Of a DNA stretch of 64,000 nucleotides, positions 31,787-44,600 are shown piece after piece. Position 1 is the first letter of the stretch. Each line of letters opens with the position of its first letter. The position numbers and the translations under genes are program-made. The notes under the pieces were generated by a model. That model was given only the letters and a program-made list of their open reading frames with translations, made no database searches and had not been told where the DNA came from. The stretch comes from Lindgomyces ingoldianus (Eukaryota > Ascomycota > Dothideomycetes > Pleosporales > Lindgomycetaceae): positions 938,200 through 1,002,199 of the forward strand of contig NW_022985185.1 in NCBI RefSeq assembly GCF_010093535.1, in the 5' to 3' direction.

Positions 31787-34700
31787 ATGGCGGACCGCGG
31801 ACGCCGCCGTGGAGGAGGCGGTCGCGGCCGGGGAGACTTTACAGGCCGTGGGAGAGGCGGTGATCGAGGAGATCGAGGAGGTCGTAGAGGTAGAGGTGGA
31901 GGCTTTTAAGGAGGAGACAGAAGTCGCGGGGGCGGCGGCAGCGGTCGCGGCGGGTGCGGTGGATTCGAGGCTGTAAAATTCTGGGGGTAAGTTCTACCAG
32001 AGCATGTGGACCCAAAAGACACCACTGTGGATTCAGGTCTAATTGGTGCTCGTGGGCTTTATAATAGGGATGAGATCTTTCCTGCGCCTGATGCCGAAAC
32101 CACGAAGCTCGAAGACGCTTCCGTGAAAGACTATTCGACGATTCTTGCGCGCACGTCGCTAGTCGATCAATTTCCTCGTCGTCCTGGGTACGGTACCGCT
32201 GGACGGAGCATTGTGCTTTGGACCAACTACTTCGACCTGAAAGGAGTTTCAAAAGATAACTGTTTCTACCTGTATAGCGTAGCATTTCAACCTGACAATC
32301 AGCTTTCGAAGCCTAAGAAAAAGCGCCTCATCCAAATTCTTCTTGAACGAGCGCCTTTCGCCAGCATCAGCGTAGCGAGCGATGGGGCTCAGGTGCTAGT
32401 TGCTTCTAAGGAGATCGACCTTGGTGGGTCCCGCCAAACATACGACATTGAATGGTACCCTACCGATGGGAAGTCACTCCCTGCAACCACTTCCGACTAC
32501 TTTGGCAGGCGTTCAGCGGCCCGCAAACGGAATACGGTGAAGTTACTCGTTGAAGAAATTGGAACTGCTTCGTTGTCAGAGCTGATGAAAGACTTGTCCG
32601 CAGCAAGAACGACGTATCCCCTGAAGCTTGAGATCATTCAGGCTTTGAACATTATACTATCCTATGGCTCAAGCACTGGTTCTAACATAGCGACTGCCCC
32701 CCAAAACAAGTTCTATCCTTTGGGAAAACACCCAAATTTTGAGAACACGGACCTTGGTGGAGGCCTGGAGGCTCTTCGCGGCTACTTTCCGAGCGTCAGA
32801 ACGAGCATTAACAGGATTTTGGTTAACGTAAATGTGGCTACAGGGGCTTTCTACAAGTCTGGACCTCTTCTTGACTTGTTGAAAGAGGTCAACTATGGTC
32901 GAGCCCCAAATGGCCCAGAAGAACACCCACGCATGGCCGCGTTCGGTAGGAAGCTTCGAATTGAAACAAACTACATCCCAGAGACCGATCGCAGCGGAAA
33001 GCTAAGAAAGGCCGGTGACAAGCCAGTAACTAAGCGAAAGGTGCATGTTATTGGAGACTTGTCACCTTATAAAAAGGACAGCATCAACGCCACTTTCGCT
33101 TGGACAGATCCAAATGGTCAAACCAAGACCATTTCCGTTCAGCAATACTTCCAGCAGATGTATAGCATGACTCTCGCTTTACCAAATGCGCCACTGGTCA
33201 ACTATGGCACTCGAGGCAACCCAAAATGGATCCCCGGAGAGCTATGTAGCGTTGCACCAGGGCAACTAGCCAGAAGAATTCTCCAAGGCGATCAAACCCG
33301 GGGAATGATTCGCTTTGCAGCTCGTCAACCGTACCAAAATGCTAAGTCCATCTGCCATGATGGCTTGAACGTGATAAAAATCAATCCTGTGGCTGGAGAA
33401 TTGAATACCAACTTGACCAAATTTGGCATCGAAGTCAACCCGACGATGCTGACGGTGCATGGCCGCGTCCTAAATGCACCAGAACTGGCCTACAAGTCGC
33501 GAAAGCTCATAACTAGTGACGGTGCCTGGAATCTTGACACCGAGATTATCGGCACGAAGCCATTTAGCTTGCCAAAGGCTCTCCCTTTGTGGAATTGTCT
33601 TGTGATCAAAGAAGGTAATCGTGAGACCGTCGTTGGTGGCGAGCCAAGAGTTAAGGATCTCTTGGGATTATTCACGCAATTCCTTAAAACATGCGGAATG
33701 GCCGCAGGCCCTGTCGAAGAGCTAAAGTTTACCTCTATAAATTTCTTTGATCTTCAAAACCGCAACGTGGACAAAGTACGACAGCAACTTGCCCAGGCTA
33801 TTCAAGATTTCCGTGCCTCGCCGAAATTCCTTTTCGTGCTGCTCCCAAGCGAGATGGCTCTGCTTTACGACTGTGTAAAGTATGTTTGCGACATTAAATT
33901 CGGTATACCTTGTGTCTGCAACATCGGAAAGAAATGGTCCCGAGTCCAACGACAAGCCCAATATTTTGCCAACGTCGCTCTCAAATTCAACCAGAAGTGT
34001 GGGGGTATCAATCACTTCATCGACATAGGCCAGTTGGAGCCCCTGGATGCACGTACAATCATCTTCGGAATCGATGTCTCCCATCCTTCACCCGGCAGTG
34101 CAGAAACGTCGCCTAGTATTGCGGGCGTCGTTGCGTCTGTTGACACCCAATTCTCACAGTATCCGGCCAGTATACGCACTCAGCAGGGACGCAAGGAGAT
34201 GGTAACAGAGCTTGAGGAGATGATTCTCGAACGGTTACATCTCTGGAAGAAGTGCAACAAGGGACTTCCGAGCAAGGTAATTGTTTATCGGGATGGCGTC
34301 TCGGAGGGGCAATACAAAGATGTCATGGAGAAGGAATACCCTGCATTTGAGGAGGCCTTTAAGAAACTATATGGAGCAGCGGTGAACCACCCTAAGATCT
34401 CTATCATCATAGTCGGAAAGAGACATCATACGCGATTCTACCCGACCAAGAAACAAGATGCAGACCCCCACACTAGTAACCCACTTCCAGGTACTGTAGT
34501 CGGCCGCGGGGTTACCGGGGAGAAGTTGTTCGATTTCTTCCTCCTTGCACACAAAGTACTCCAGGGAACTTCAAAGCCTGCACACTACGTCGTCCTCAAG
34601 GACGAGAACAGGTTCGGTGCTGACCAGCTTCAAATTCTAGTAAGCTCAGAACAATGCTACTTAATCTACTCATACTAATGACCACAGACGCACAATCTAT

Positions 34701-34891
34701 GCTACACGTTTGCTCGAGCAACACGAGTAGTTAGTATTTGCCCCCCGGCTTACTACGCCGACCTGCTCTGCAAAAGAGGCCGTGCGTACCTCCACGGCGT
34801 CTTAAAAGGTGATGGTTCAGTTGCCTTTACGAGTGCGGAATGGCAGCGCGATGTCCACCCTGCCCTACCGGAAACCATGTTCTACCTTTGA
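31787..34891 (+). CDS. Argonaute (QDE-2-like) with two in-frame TAA codons near the N terminus
   Basis: Argonaute binds small RNAs and slices matching transcripts in RNA silencing. Exon 31787-34639, a 48-nt intron 34640-34687 (branch TACTAATG) and exon 34688-34891 give about 1018 codons. The order is an RGG-rich N terminus (MADRGRRRGGGGRGRGDF), N domain, linker, PAZ, MID and PIWI. The slicer tetrad is present: Asp in FGIDVSHPSPG, Glu in GRKEMVTELEE, Asp in VIVYRDGVSEGQY, and Asp in PPAYYADLL of the second exon, so DEDD. The chain ends TMFYL. Oddity: TAA at 31907-31909 and at 31988-31990 interrupt the frame, and both fit CAA-to-TAA. The next in-frame ATG is only at about 32582, inside the N domain. 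From 31991 to the end the frame is fully open. Either the gene is recently disabled, or an unrecognised intron or non-AUG start rescues it. Confidence 0.85.
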
Positions 34892-35652
34892 AGTAGCCTC
34901 CATTGCCATCTTAACTGGACCGACTAGATTGACTTCGCCTCTCAGGCCCAACACAAGTCCATTGCCTAATCTACATTAAAAGAAGCTCCTCTTTGAGCCA
35001 GCGAACGAGTAGAGCTTCGAAGAACTTCAATCGGAATCACTTGTTCGAAATCTCAGTGAGCCATTCAATAGCTTCGGCTACCTCTGCCAATACATCCTCT
35101 TAAGGAGGGTGGCAACACTAAATGGACACCACGGGCTTCATTTACGCGGACGGACAGATTGGCTTGCGAGCCTTATCCCTTCGTCCCACCTGCGCGTTCC
35201 TGATACAGCGCGCCACGAGTCTACCCAGTTGGATTACAGCGTCACTCGTTTGTCTTTTCCTCTAAATGTTTACCACACTCGCTTATCTGCAACATCACAC
35301 TCCGCAGGGTGTCTTTCCTTTGCTATCTGATTATTCCCCATGAGGAGATGACGACTGGCAGCGTTGATAGGTGTGATAAGCGCCTGGAGCAACCAACTTC
35401 TTTACTTCACTCACACCTTCTGGATCCATTCACAAGAGTGTAGAGCAGAATGCTATTTCGGGCACACGTTCATCACTAGATAGCGAAATAAGAGTGTATC
35501 CCCACACGCTACCTTGTTGTTTCGCGGTGCACTTACACAACAGTCTGGACCAACTCGTCTGACCACTGAGATCAAGCAAAAATTCTGTTCTAGTGAACAG
35601 ATACGGAAAAAGGTGTGTCTTGACATTAGAGCGGCCATGGGACATGGAAAGT
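34892..35652. other. Intergenic region after Argonaute
   Basis: Argonaute 3' UTR and unassigned sequence. No gene or repeat supported. Confidence 0.4.
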
Positions 35653-36167
35653 CCTATTTGCATCTGCCTTACCGCCGAACATGTCAACATCGTCAACACG
35701 AAGTGGACTCCAGCTCGTGGTGGAGCTGTTGGACGCGGCGAGCTTTCCCCTCGCGCAACGGCCTCAGGCAGCACAGCGCCAGGGCAGGGATACCCAGCCA
35801 CACGGGCGCACGAGAACCAACCACCCCATTATCGATATCCCCAGCCTTCGCGTTTCACCCCTCACCCCTGGCCAACGTGTTTGCTGGCCGGTCCCGCATC
35901 AAGGCTGCGGCGGCCAGTCGTCCGACAGAGGAGAGAACCGCCGTATCTTCGACATGTTCGGCTCTTCACCAGAGACATAGATTCCCCCAATCTCGTCAGG
36001 CACCGATGTCTCATAGGGCTGCTACATCACAAGGTATCCCCATGTGCCGGCAGTGCCTCCACACATCCCTTGTGGTACTTCTCTAATTCGGACGTGAAAT
36101 CCAACCTCCTCGCTGCACCAGCCCGATAACATCATCACCGCTCCTGCGACCCCTCCCCCCCCAAGTT
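35653..36167 (+). other. Coding-like upstream region with broken frames
   Basis: Just upstream of the gene at 36168 the sequence is GC-richer and contains protein-like segments that lie in different frames: ARGGAVGRGELSPRATASG, IPSLRVSPLTPGQ, RRIFDMFGSSPET (then TAG), PHVPAVPPHIPCGTS, NSDVKSNLLAAPAR and PPPPSYDGNNGS. They read like consecutive pieces of one low-complexity protein that would continue into the gene at 36168. No introns explain the switches. It may be a decayed 5' part, a UTR, or my over-reading. Confidence 0.3.
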
Positions 36168-38028
36168 ATGATGGAAACAATGGATCGCGGAAGCATCTAC
36201 GACCACGATATACCCTCACTGAGCGCGTCACTCGAAGCCTTCGACCCGGAGCGCAGCATGCACTCTGCCTACAGTTCGCGCTCTGGCATGCAGTCCTCGT
36301 CGCGGTGGAGCGCGCAGGAAGCGGAGGAGTCCGAACCAGAGTCGGACGGGCCGTGGGCGCCTCCAGCATGGCAGAAGTCGAACAACGCCTGGTACCGGAA
36401 GTCACTGCTCAGCGAAGGCGCGATGCGACCGAGCCCGTCAAAGTCTCCAGGTACCAGCCCGTTCGATTACCGCAGCGACCGCGACATCACACCCTCACGA
36501 ATACCCCTCCCCGAATCGCCGCTGAAGCAAACCCCACGAACCAGCCCAGAACCCATGTCGGAGCAAGAAAAGAGACAGTTTTCGCCAGACGGCATCGCAT
36601 CAAGGATGCAGAGCCCTTCAGAAGAGCCGCAAGCCAGCGCGGGGCCAGAGCCGGGCGCGGACGACCATATGGCGTTGTCGCATCACGACGAACGGCCTGG
36701 TAATTTGGATGGATGTAAGTTCCCACCTGCCTGTTGCATCCCCACCGCGGCCTTGTTTGCTTGTACTAATGTACCTAGTCGTCCGTTTCGCTATACGTGG
36801 AGAGACGTTGTTTCGCACTGCCCCCATAGAAGACACGATTTCTTCGGTCGCAAACGGTTTCCACATGTTCACTAGCTCGAAGACCAATATTGCTCTCTCA
36901 CTTTTTGTACTTGTGCTCTCATGGGCCTTGACCCAATCATGGACTGTTGGCTTGATACCGGACGTCGCGAATGTCGCAAACTTGGCGAAGCAGTTCGAAC
37001 CGTTAATGTATGCATCGGAGAATGTGATCCCGCGGTCGCGCGAGCTAGCGGAGGCAAGTATTGCTGTGCAGGATCTTGGGGAGAGCGTGCGCGCAACGAA
37101 CATGTCAGCTTCAAATATTATCATCGAACAGCTGGACAACCTCGGCGAGAGCCTGAAGATTCTATCCAACAGTATGACTAGCTTCTTCACGAACGTTGAT
37201 GGCGATATGGACTCGTAAGAAATAAAATTGATCTTCTTCAACGTGGGTGTACTAACACTCTCTAGCATCCTGATCACCATGGAATGGGCGAAGCGGGAGC
37301 TTGAGAGTATTCAAGGCCCAAAGATTGGGATGGTTGACACAGTCATCGGCAACGTCCACGGCGCCCTGAGCAAAGTCGGGGTTCTCGAGCAGAATGGTGA
37401 GCCAACGGCGGTTGGAAAGGTAGTCAACGATGTGATGGGTCAGACAACACAGCAGCGCTCCAAAGCCACGCTACAAAGGACATTCGATTACCTCTTATCT
37501 ACGCTAGAGGAGAACATCGCTAGCGAACTCGTAAAGGCTGACGCGCTCTTCCAACTCTTCGAAGGCGTCGACCGACAGTTCCACAACCTCCACCGATCCG
37601 TTGCCAAGGAGGAAGACAGCCTGTCCAACAAGAAGGACGAGTTCCTGGCATCCATGTGGCGGATGACGATTAGCAACAAGATGAAGATCAAGAAGTACGA
37701 GAAGAACCTCAGGCTCCTCAAGAGCGTGCGTGCAAGCACACTAAACAATAAATCCGAGCTGAAGAGCCACATTCAAGTTATCAGCTCAGTCAAAGACCAG
37801 CTCGAGAAGGCGCGCAAGAACCTCATCAGCCCTCTGATCCGGCGTGCGCAGTCCAACTCCTTTGGCCTGGAGCAACAACTGTCCGACCTCTCCGGGACAT
37901 ACGGATTCCTCAAGACGCTTCGCGACACGCAAAAGCATAAAGTCCTGCAGCAGCTGTGGTCGGAGCCGAAGAAACGGGTTACGATCAGCAACGGGCAGGA
38001 CGACGACGAAGAAGGGGCGGAGTACTGA
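36168..38028 (+). CDS. Unrecognised fungal membrane/coiled-coil protein
   Basis: Exons 36168-36714, 36779-37214 and 37266-38028 join across introns of 64 nt (GTAAGT...CCTAG) and 51 nt (GTAAGA, branch TACTAAC, CTCTAG), giving 581 residues. The N-terminal 180 residues are disordered, Ser/Pro-rich and acidic. One clear hydrophobic segment (IALSLFVLVLSWALTQSWTV, near residue 230) is the likely membrane anchor. The C-terminal 300 residues are helical and charged (for example SLSNKKDEFLASMWRMTISN, then KMKIKKYEKNLRLLK) with an acidic tail DDDEEGAEY. I do not recognise the family. It looks like a conserved ascomycete hypothetical protein. The ATG at 36168 is the first available in this frame, but the coding-like upstream sequence raises doubt about the true start. 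Confidence 0.75.
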
Positions 38029-39116
38029 GGCTCATTGTCGCGAAAGCACAGGGCTGTGGTTGATTATTATGAAGCATTGGGTTCTGGATAGACAAAGATG
38101 ACAGTTGGAGTTGCAGGATCCCGGATCAGGCCGGAGTTGTCAGGCTTCAAGCTCACTATTTGCCTCTGAGTAAGGTATAACTTTCTTTCCACAGCATTTT
38201 GGATTGCGCATTCCGGGCGGTGTTGGGCTTGTCGTTTCTTGTCGTTTCTTGTCTGGTTTATAAAGTATACCAATACCATGTCTTGGCGGCTTTGCCTCAT
38301 GTTAATGTTCGTATAAACTCGCGAACGAGGCGAGGGGGAGGCATCAGATAATATGTGAGGCGCTCGGGTCGCGTCCGACTGATGATGTGCAACAGGATGG
38401 CACTGGCATGAATACACGGGCCAGGCATTTTGGCGCAACTAGACAGTCGGCCAGTCAGCCAGCGATTGACGTCAGCTCTCCTTCTGCCGCCTCTGAACCA
38501 GATTGACCGGGAGACAGCGGGGCTTTCTGACGTCGTTCAGTTAAGCCTGATGAGATTTCTGAGGGATGGAGGGTGGAGCTGCGCCGCTGCCAATGTCTTG
38601 AAGGTCTTGTCGGCCTACTCGAGGCGAAATTGTTAAAAGTTCGTTTTGGGTTGTGGCTTTTGTGTCAACTAAATAGCTTACCGACACGATCGTCAGGTTG
38701 TCGATTCCGGGGAGTGAAGGATGCCGGCCAAGCGACAAATGTGCGCCCCTGTGCAGAAGCAGTCCGGCAGGTGTCTTGATTCCTGGGCATCCGGGCTGTG
38801 CAGACGAGCTCTGCTACGGAATGTTCCCTCATTGGCTAGTAGTCTAATAGCTCCCCAACCTCCCAGGGCTTCCATCATCGCCCGACGCTTGCTTGATATT
38901 GCTTCCACAGCCTGAAGACTGCTGCGCCCTCTTCCCCCCCGCTCTTTGCGACTCTGAACATCACTGCCGCGCGCCCTACAGCCCACAAACAGCCAAACAA
39001 CATCCCTCCCACACGCCGACGTTCGCCGGCGAGCCACAGTGGCCTACTTTACAGCCACTCTCCCCACTCCAGGCGTCGTCGGTCCGAAAACTCCAAGTTC
39101 TCTTCCAGACGATAGA
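38029..39116. promoter_or_regulatory. Intergenic region and Vcx1-type gene upstream region
   Basis: About 1.1 kb with the 3' UTR of the previous gene. The last few hundred bases should hold the promoter and 5' UTR of the exchanger gene, with pyrimidine-rich tracts near 38920-38945 and 39000-39100. A tandem CTTGTCGTTT repeat lies at 38229-38249. No gene supported. Confidence 0.4.
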
Positions 39117-41014
39117 ATGAGTGAGTAAGAGCCTTTCTGCCTCCCGCTCTCTCCTATCCTCTCCATTCCTATTCTCTCCATTCCTGTTCGACCCTCGTCC
39201 GTCCTTTGTCGCTGGCTTGGCCCGGCGTTCAACACCGGCACACTTTCGCGTGCTCTGGCCAGCACCGTCCGTGACTCTGCCAGGCGCAGCACCCCCAACA
39301 TCCATCTTCATCTCTGGGCACTTCTCAGCGGCGATATCTTGGCTAATTACGCGCTTGGCGTCCGCATCTATAGCAGTACACAAAGACATAAGGCGCGAAT
39401 TCAATCGTCTCGGTCGTCACACCAGCTACTCAGGACCCAACATGCCCGCCCCTACTAACGGCTCTGCGTATGGTGAGACTGAACCACTCCTCGGCCAACA
39501 GCAACCTCAGCAGCAATCGCGCTGGAAAGCGCTCCCTAAGCATATCGCTGCCGTGACTTGGGCGACGCTCAGCAGTAACTATGCAAATGTCTTCCTTGTC
39601 TTTGTTCCGCTCGGCATCATCGCTGGGGCTCTGCACTGGAGCCCCACCTCCGTCTTCATCCTCAACTTCATCGCCATCATTCCTCTTGCTGCCCTTCTGA
39701 GCTTTGCGACTGAGGAGCTGTCTGCCAAATTGGGCGACAGCTTGGGTGGACTGTTGAATGCGACCTTTGGAAATGCGGTGGAATTAATTGTGAGTTGATC
39801 TGTCCCAGCGATCCCCCACGTGACAACAAGTAACTGACCGATTCCTCCAGGTTTCCATCGTTGCGCTGAGAGAGGGCGAAATCCGCATCGTCCAATCCAG
39901 CATGCTCGGCAGCATCCTCTCCAACATCCTTCTAGTGAGTTGAATTGCTTCTCAGTCATATGCAGACACTGACACGTGCAGGTGCTCGGATGCTGTTTCT
40001 TGGCTGGAGGAATTAGACAACAAGAGTCAGAATTCAACTCGACCGTTGCATCGACCATGTCTTCCCTCATGGCTGTCTCTTCTGCGTCCTTGATCATTCC
40101 TGCAACGCTGTACGCGGCATTGCGCACGTCCACGGACGAGGAGACCGATAAGAATATCTTGCTTCTTTCCCATGGAACTTCTATCATTCTACTCCTTCTC
40201 TACATTCTATATCTCGTCTTCCAATTGCACACCCACAAAAATCTCTTCAAACAGGATCAAAGTAAGAAAAACAAGAGAGACATCGAGGCTCGAGCTCAAG
40301 CTCAAGCTGAGCAACAAGGCGAATCTTCAGCATCGGCTTCCACTTCACCCACAGAGCCGGCAGAACCCGAGGAAGAAGTGGAAGAAGAGGAAGCAGGTCA
40401 AATCCTCTCCCCAATCGCCGCCGGCATCGCCCTCGTCCTCGTCACCATCCTCGTAGCCGTCTGCGCCGAATACCTCGTCGACAGCATCGACTCCATCGTC
40501 CAAACCGCACACATCAGCAAGACCTTCATTGGTCTCGTCCTCCTCCCCATTGTCGGCAATGCTGCCGAGCATGTTACGGCCGTAATCGTCGCCTACAAAG
40601 GAAAAATGGACCTAGCCATCAACGTAGCTATCGGCAGCAGCATGCAAATCGCACTCTTCGTAACTCCTTTCCTCGTCATTCTCGGCTGGATCATGGACAA
40701 GCCCATGACACTCCACTTCCAGAGCTTCGAAACCGTCGTGTTCTTCCTATCAGTCTTAGTCGTGAATTATCTCATCCAGGACGGAAAGAGTAATTATCTT
40801 GAGGGCGCTATGTGTCTGGGAACGTAAGTCTTACCAACTTCCACTCATCCCTGCAGCTGCATGCAGGGATTAGAATGCAAGATTTATTTAAAGTGCGGAA
40901 TGCTGATTGGAAGACAGATACACTATTATTGCCCTCGCTTTTTACGTCTATCCGGATGATGCTAAGGGCGATTTGAGTGACAGCTTCTTCCGAAACCTCT
41001 GGGGAAGGAATTAA
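39117..41014 (+). CDS. vcx1: Vacuolar Ca2+/H+ exchanger (CAX family, Vcx1-like)
   Basis: It exports cytosolic Ca2+ into the vacuole in exchange for protons. Exons: 39117-39120, 39434-39789, 39851-39934, 39982-40823 and 40918-41014, giving 460 residues. All junctions are GT-AG and in frame. The two CAX repeats are visible: [18 protein letters not shown] (residues about 115-135) with the [19 protein letters not shown] helix, and [20 protein letters not shown] in the second half with [19 protein letters not shown]. Between the halves lies an acidic loop ([11 protein letters not shown]). Eleven or so hydrophobic helices and the length match the family. The first exon here is ATG plus one base, followed by a 313-nt intron with a perfect GTGAGTAAG donor. 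Alternatively translation starts at ATG 39442 (456 residues), and the upstream intron is then in the 5' UTR. Confidence 0.93.
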
Positions 41015-41642
41015 ACCGGGGTTTTATCTAGTTGCCGAACTTTATGCTGCAGTGCGGCATCTTCCTCATCCACCCACCTTTCCGCACAATTATGTTGGCG
41101 AAGGAGAGACTTTTCTTTTCTTATTTCTTGTGTATATTTTCCTCTTCTCATCGGATATCTACCAAACCTTCTATCTCGGCTAGGCCCTTTGAAAAAGGCT
41201 CATTGGATGGACTAGATACCCTTCCTCCCTTTCTAATATCCAATGGTTCTCACCTTGTGGAGTGAGGACAATGGTTTTTTTTTCCCTTTATAATGTCGAA
41301 GGACGAATGTCGATTGTTGTAGTGGGTGATTTTGTAAGATATTAGGTGTCGAATCTGAACAAATGGGTGTGGGAGGTGTTTAATCGGCGTTGAAGAGAGT
41401 CTTCGAAGAGATGGTTTGAGTTGGTTGTCAGGGGTTTAAAATAGTGGCCTAAGCATCGGTAGCAAGGAAATTGTAAATCTAGTGCTCGTGGTATGAGAAG
41501 GGTTCGTGGAGAGCAATTCATTCAGTGATCATAGGTATCTAAGCCTTGACAATCAAGTGCTGGACATCCAACCATCTTCTACCCACATCTACCTCTCTCC
41601 CTCCAGCTTCATCCGGTATTCTCATCGACCCTTCCCTTCACC
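41015..41642. other. 3' intergenic region between convergent genes
   Basis: Lies between the ends of the exchanger (plus) and the GH81 gene (minus). It contains a poly-T run at 41276-41283 and no gene. Confidence 0.45.
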
Positions 41643-44600
41643 TCACCGCGGCGCTCCCCCTAACCCCGCACACCAAACAAGATACCATGTCCTACTGGCG
41701 CCACCATCAATCCATCTATCGTCCCAACTCCCCATGACCCCATCCTTGAAAAATCCCCACGCCGTCTTCGCATCTATGATCGCAAGGTTTGCCATCAAGA
41801 TCCCGCGCCACCCACCAGGTACTTGGAGCGCCCGGTTGTCGGAGAAGAAACGGTCCCATTCTTCGCGCACGAAGGCTTTAGAACGAAGATAGGAGGTTGC
41901 GGGTGAGATTGGGAGGATGTGAATGGAGGAGATTAGGTAGGAGTCTGGGCCGAAGTAGGCTAGGGGAGTGTTAGTTTGGGGTGCGGAAGAAAGGACAAGA
42001 AGGGATGATATTGGGACGGGGGAGGAAGAGCCACTTACTCGTATGGTCTACTTTATTATCGAAGAAAACTCCGCTGATTTTGTTGCCGATGAATTGTGGC
42101 GGGGCGTTTGTGTTGTTGTCCAGCATGTAGAAGTAATTTGAAAAAGAGCGGGCTTGGATAGCGAGCATGAGATTGCCTGGTTTAGTATCGTTAGCAAAGC
42201 ACTACACTTTCATCTATCTATTCCCAGCCAAAGCTGCCCTCCTCGCATTTTATGCTGACTAATTAAGAGGGGGTCGGGATTTGAGGCGGTGGGGCTCAGT
42301 CAACCAACATACCTCTTTTCTCCATCATCACATTTCCACTCGTCCTCCCCCACATCTTCACCGCAAAACTCGCAAACCCATCCTCACTACTACTCTCCTC
42401 ATCCTTCCCATCTGCACTCTCAAGTAACCCCTTCGCCCATGAATGGCCCGCCCACCAGTCAAAGCTTCTTGAAAACGGGTAGTCTCTGCCTTGCTTATCA
42501 CTCTCGGCGAAATCCTTCACCAGCATATTAACCCAGGCTCTACTGTCGCCTTGGTTGAGCCAGTCCGGGTCGAGATACCCAATAACAGCAGCTGTGTACA
42601 CGAAATATCCCCAATGGAAATGGTGGTCGTTGTAATATGTATTTCCGAAATCGGCACCTGGGCTGTTGGTGAAGCCGGCGCTGGAGACAATGCCTTTCCA
42701 GTCATCGTCATAGAACAACATGTATTTCTGCTTGTTTTGAACGTAGACTTGAAACTCTTCTTTGAGCTTTGTGAGGGCTAGGGAGACAAGAGTAGGGTTG
42801 TTGAGCACATCTTTAACAACCCAGCCTAGTGTCGCGAGCTTCGCTAGCGATTTTCCCGCGTAGTAGAAACTCTCGGAGTCTGGCGTTTCGGATATGGCGA
42901 TCCGGATATCGCGGTCTGCGGTGTAGGTGATGGCTTCGATGGCTTTGGGGGAGTACAGGATTTTAGCGGAAGTGATGCCAGGTGCCCATGGTGCGAAGGT
43001 CATGTTTGTTGGGAGGTTTGGCTCGAGCATTGTGAGATTTTCGGTGAAGAGCGCGGTGGCCATGCCCTTTGTTGTTGTTCGGAGTTGGAGCTTGGTGATT
43101 GAGGATTGGAGGTCTGGGGATAGGGATTGAATGTGGTGAGGTAGGGCGAATATGAGCAAGGGGGCTTTGCCAATCTTGGTGTAGCTGATGGTGTAGGTAC
43201 CGACGCCGTTGTTGGCAGAACCGGTTAGAGTCGCTTCTGTGACGAAGCTACCAACAGCCTTGCTGTAAATGGCTTCACCGTCGTCGCTGATCGGGTTCTT
43301 TGCAATCTGGATGGTACCCTTGAAGTTGGGGGGGCCGACGAAGTTCTGACTGTCGATGACTCTGAAGGCTGTGGCATCGTACTGGGCAGTTGGGACGGGG
43401 TTGACGTAGATTAACCAAGTCTTTCCATCCAATGTTACCACGCGGTACTTTACTGACTTGTCGACCTTGATCGGTTTGCTCATAGACCTGAATTTAATGC
43501 CACTCTGTATAAGTGGGGTCGCGTTCCTGTATCCGCCAGTAACGAAAGCCATACCCTGCACGCAAGGGATAGTCAGAGTCGGCTCCAAATCGTCCTTCTT
43601 AGCAAGGAGATTGACATTGACAGAGAAAGGGAGAAGAGTGTCTGTTGTCAGGATCGTCTCGGGACCTAATTCCTGGGCGGACAGGATAAGGGAATCGTGG
43701 TAAAGGGGGTTCGAATAGTACTACTTTCTCATAAGCCCCGTTTGCACAATCTGCGCGCCATGGATATACCTTGACAGGAGTTTGCTCTCCTGGTGGGAAT
43801 TCAACCGCATCACCATCGGTCTGGTCGATACCTATCCCCCAGCTCGTCATATCAGGTTCTTTAGCGCTTACTTTAGCCACACCTTTTGTCCACCAAATTA
43901 CATACGGATGCGTCCACACTGGCTGGTTCTGGCCCCCGAGGAAGAAATTGGCATAGAATTTATTGGTTTGTATAGTTCTCGTGTCACTGTCTTCGATCCC
44001 TAGTTTTTTAACAGGGTGATGTCTGCCAATCGGTATCTGAGAGAGAATATTGTCCTTCGCGATCGGTACGAAGATATCATCTTCCGGGGCAGAGGTACTC
44101 GTAGACTTCGTCGTCCAACCGGCCGACTTTATGGTGCTTTTCCAAGTTTCCTTCCACCATGACTCTTTAGTCGAAGATGAAGACGAGGATGATTCCACCG
44201 AAGGTCCGTGGCCCATAGAGGTAATAGTAGGACTTTGAGAAGGATGTAACGTCGACGGACTGAACTGCACGGTGGTACTAGGAACAAGGGCGGAAGTAGT
44301 GAATCTAAGGGTTCTTGTAGATACGTCTGCGCTTCTAAATGCGGTTCTTGTATGCGTTAAAAATATTGACGAAGAGGAATGGCTTGTACGACGAGCGGAA
44401 ATAGAAGAATCAGGATCGGAGGGAGTCGTTGGAGCGTGGGTTGAGCTGCGCAGATGCGATGTTGAAATGGGTCTTGGGTGCCCTGAAGGAGAGACATGAG
44501 AAAGAGCCTTCCACCGGTCAGTAAACACACGTGATGGTAGGTAAAGTCCGCCTGGCTTAGAAGTAAAGGGTGTACCGCGTTAGGAAGTTTCAAGGTGTCT

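Noticed and set aside
31978..32000. GTAAGT at 31987 as a genuine Argonaute donor
   Set aside because: The nearest acceptors give a 12-nt intron or the wrong frame; the motif is better explained as CAAGT changed to TAAGT by the same mutation that made the stop.
39121..39441. Open frame upstream of MPAPTNG in the exchanger gene as a long N-terminal extension
   Set aside because: It begins inside a perfect donor site, is Ser/Pro-rich without conservation signals, and fits an intron between 39121 and 39433 better.
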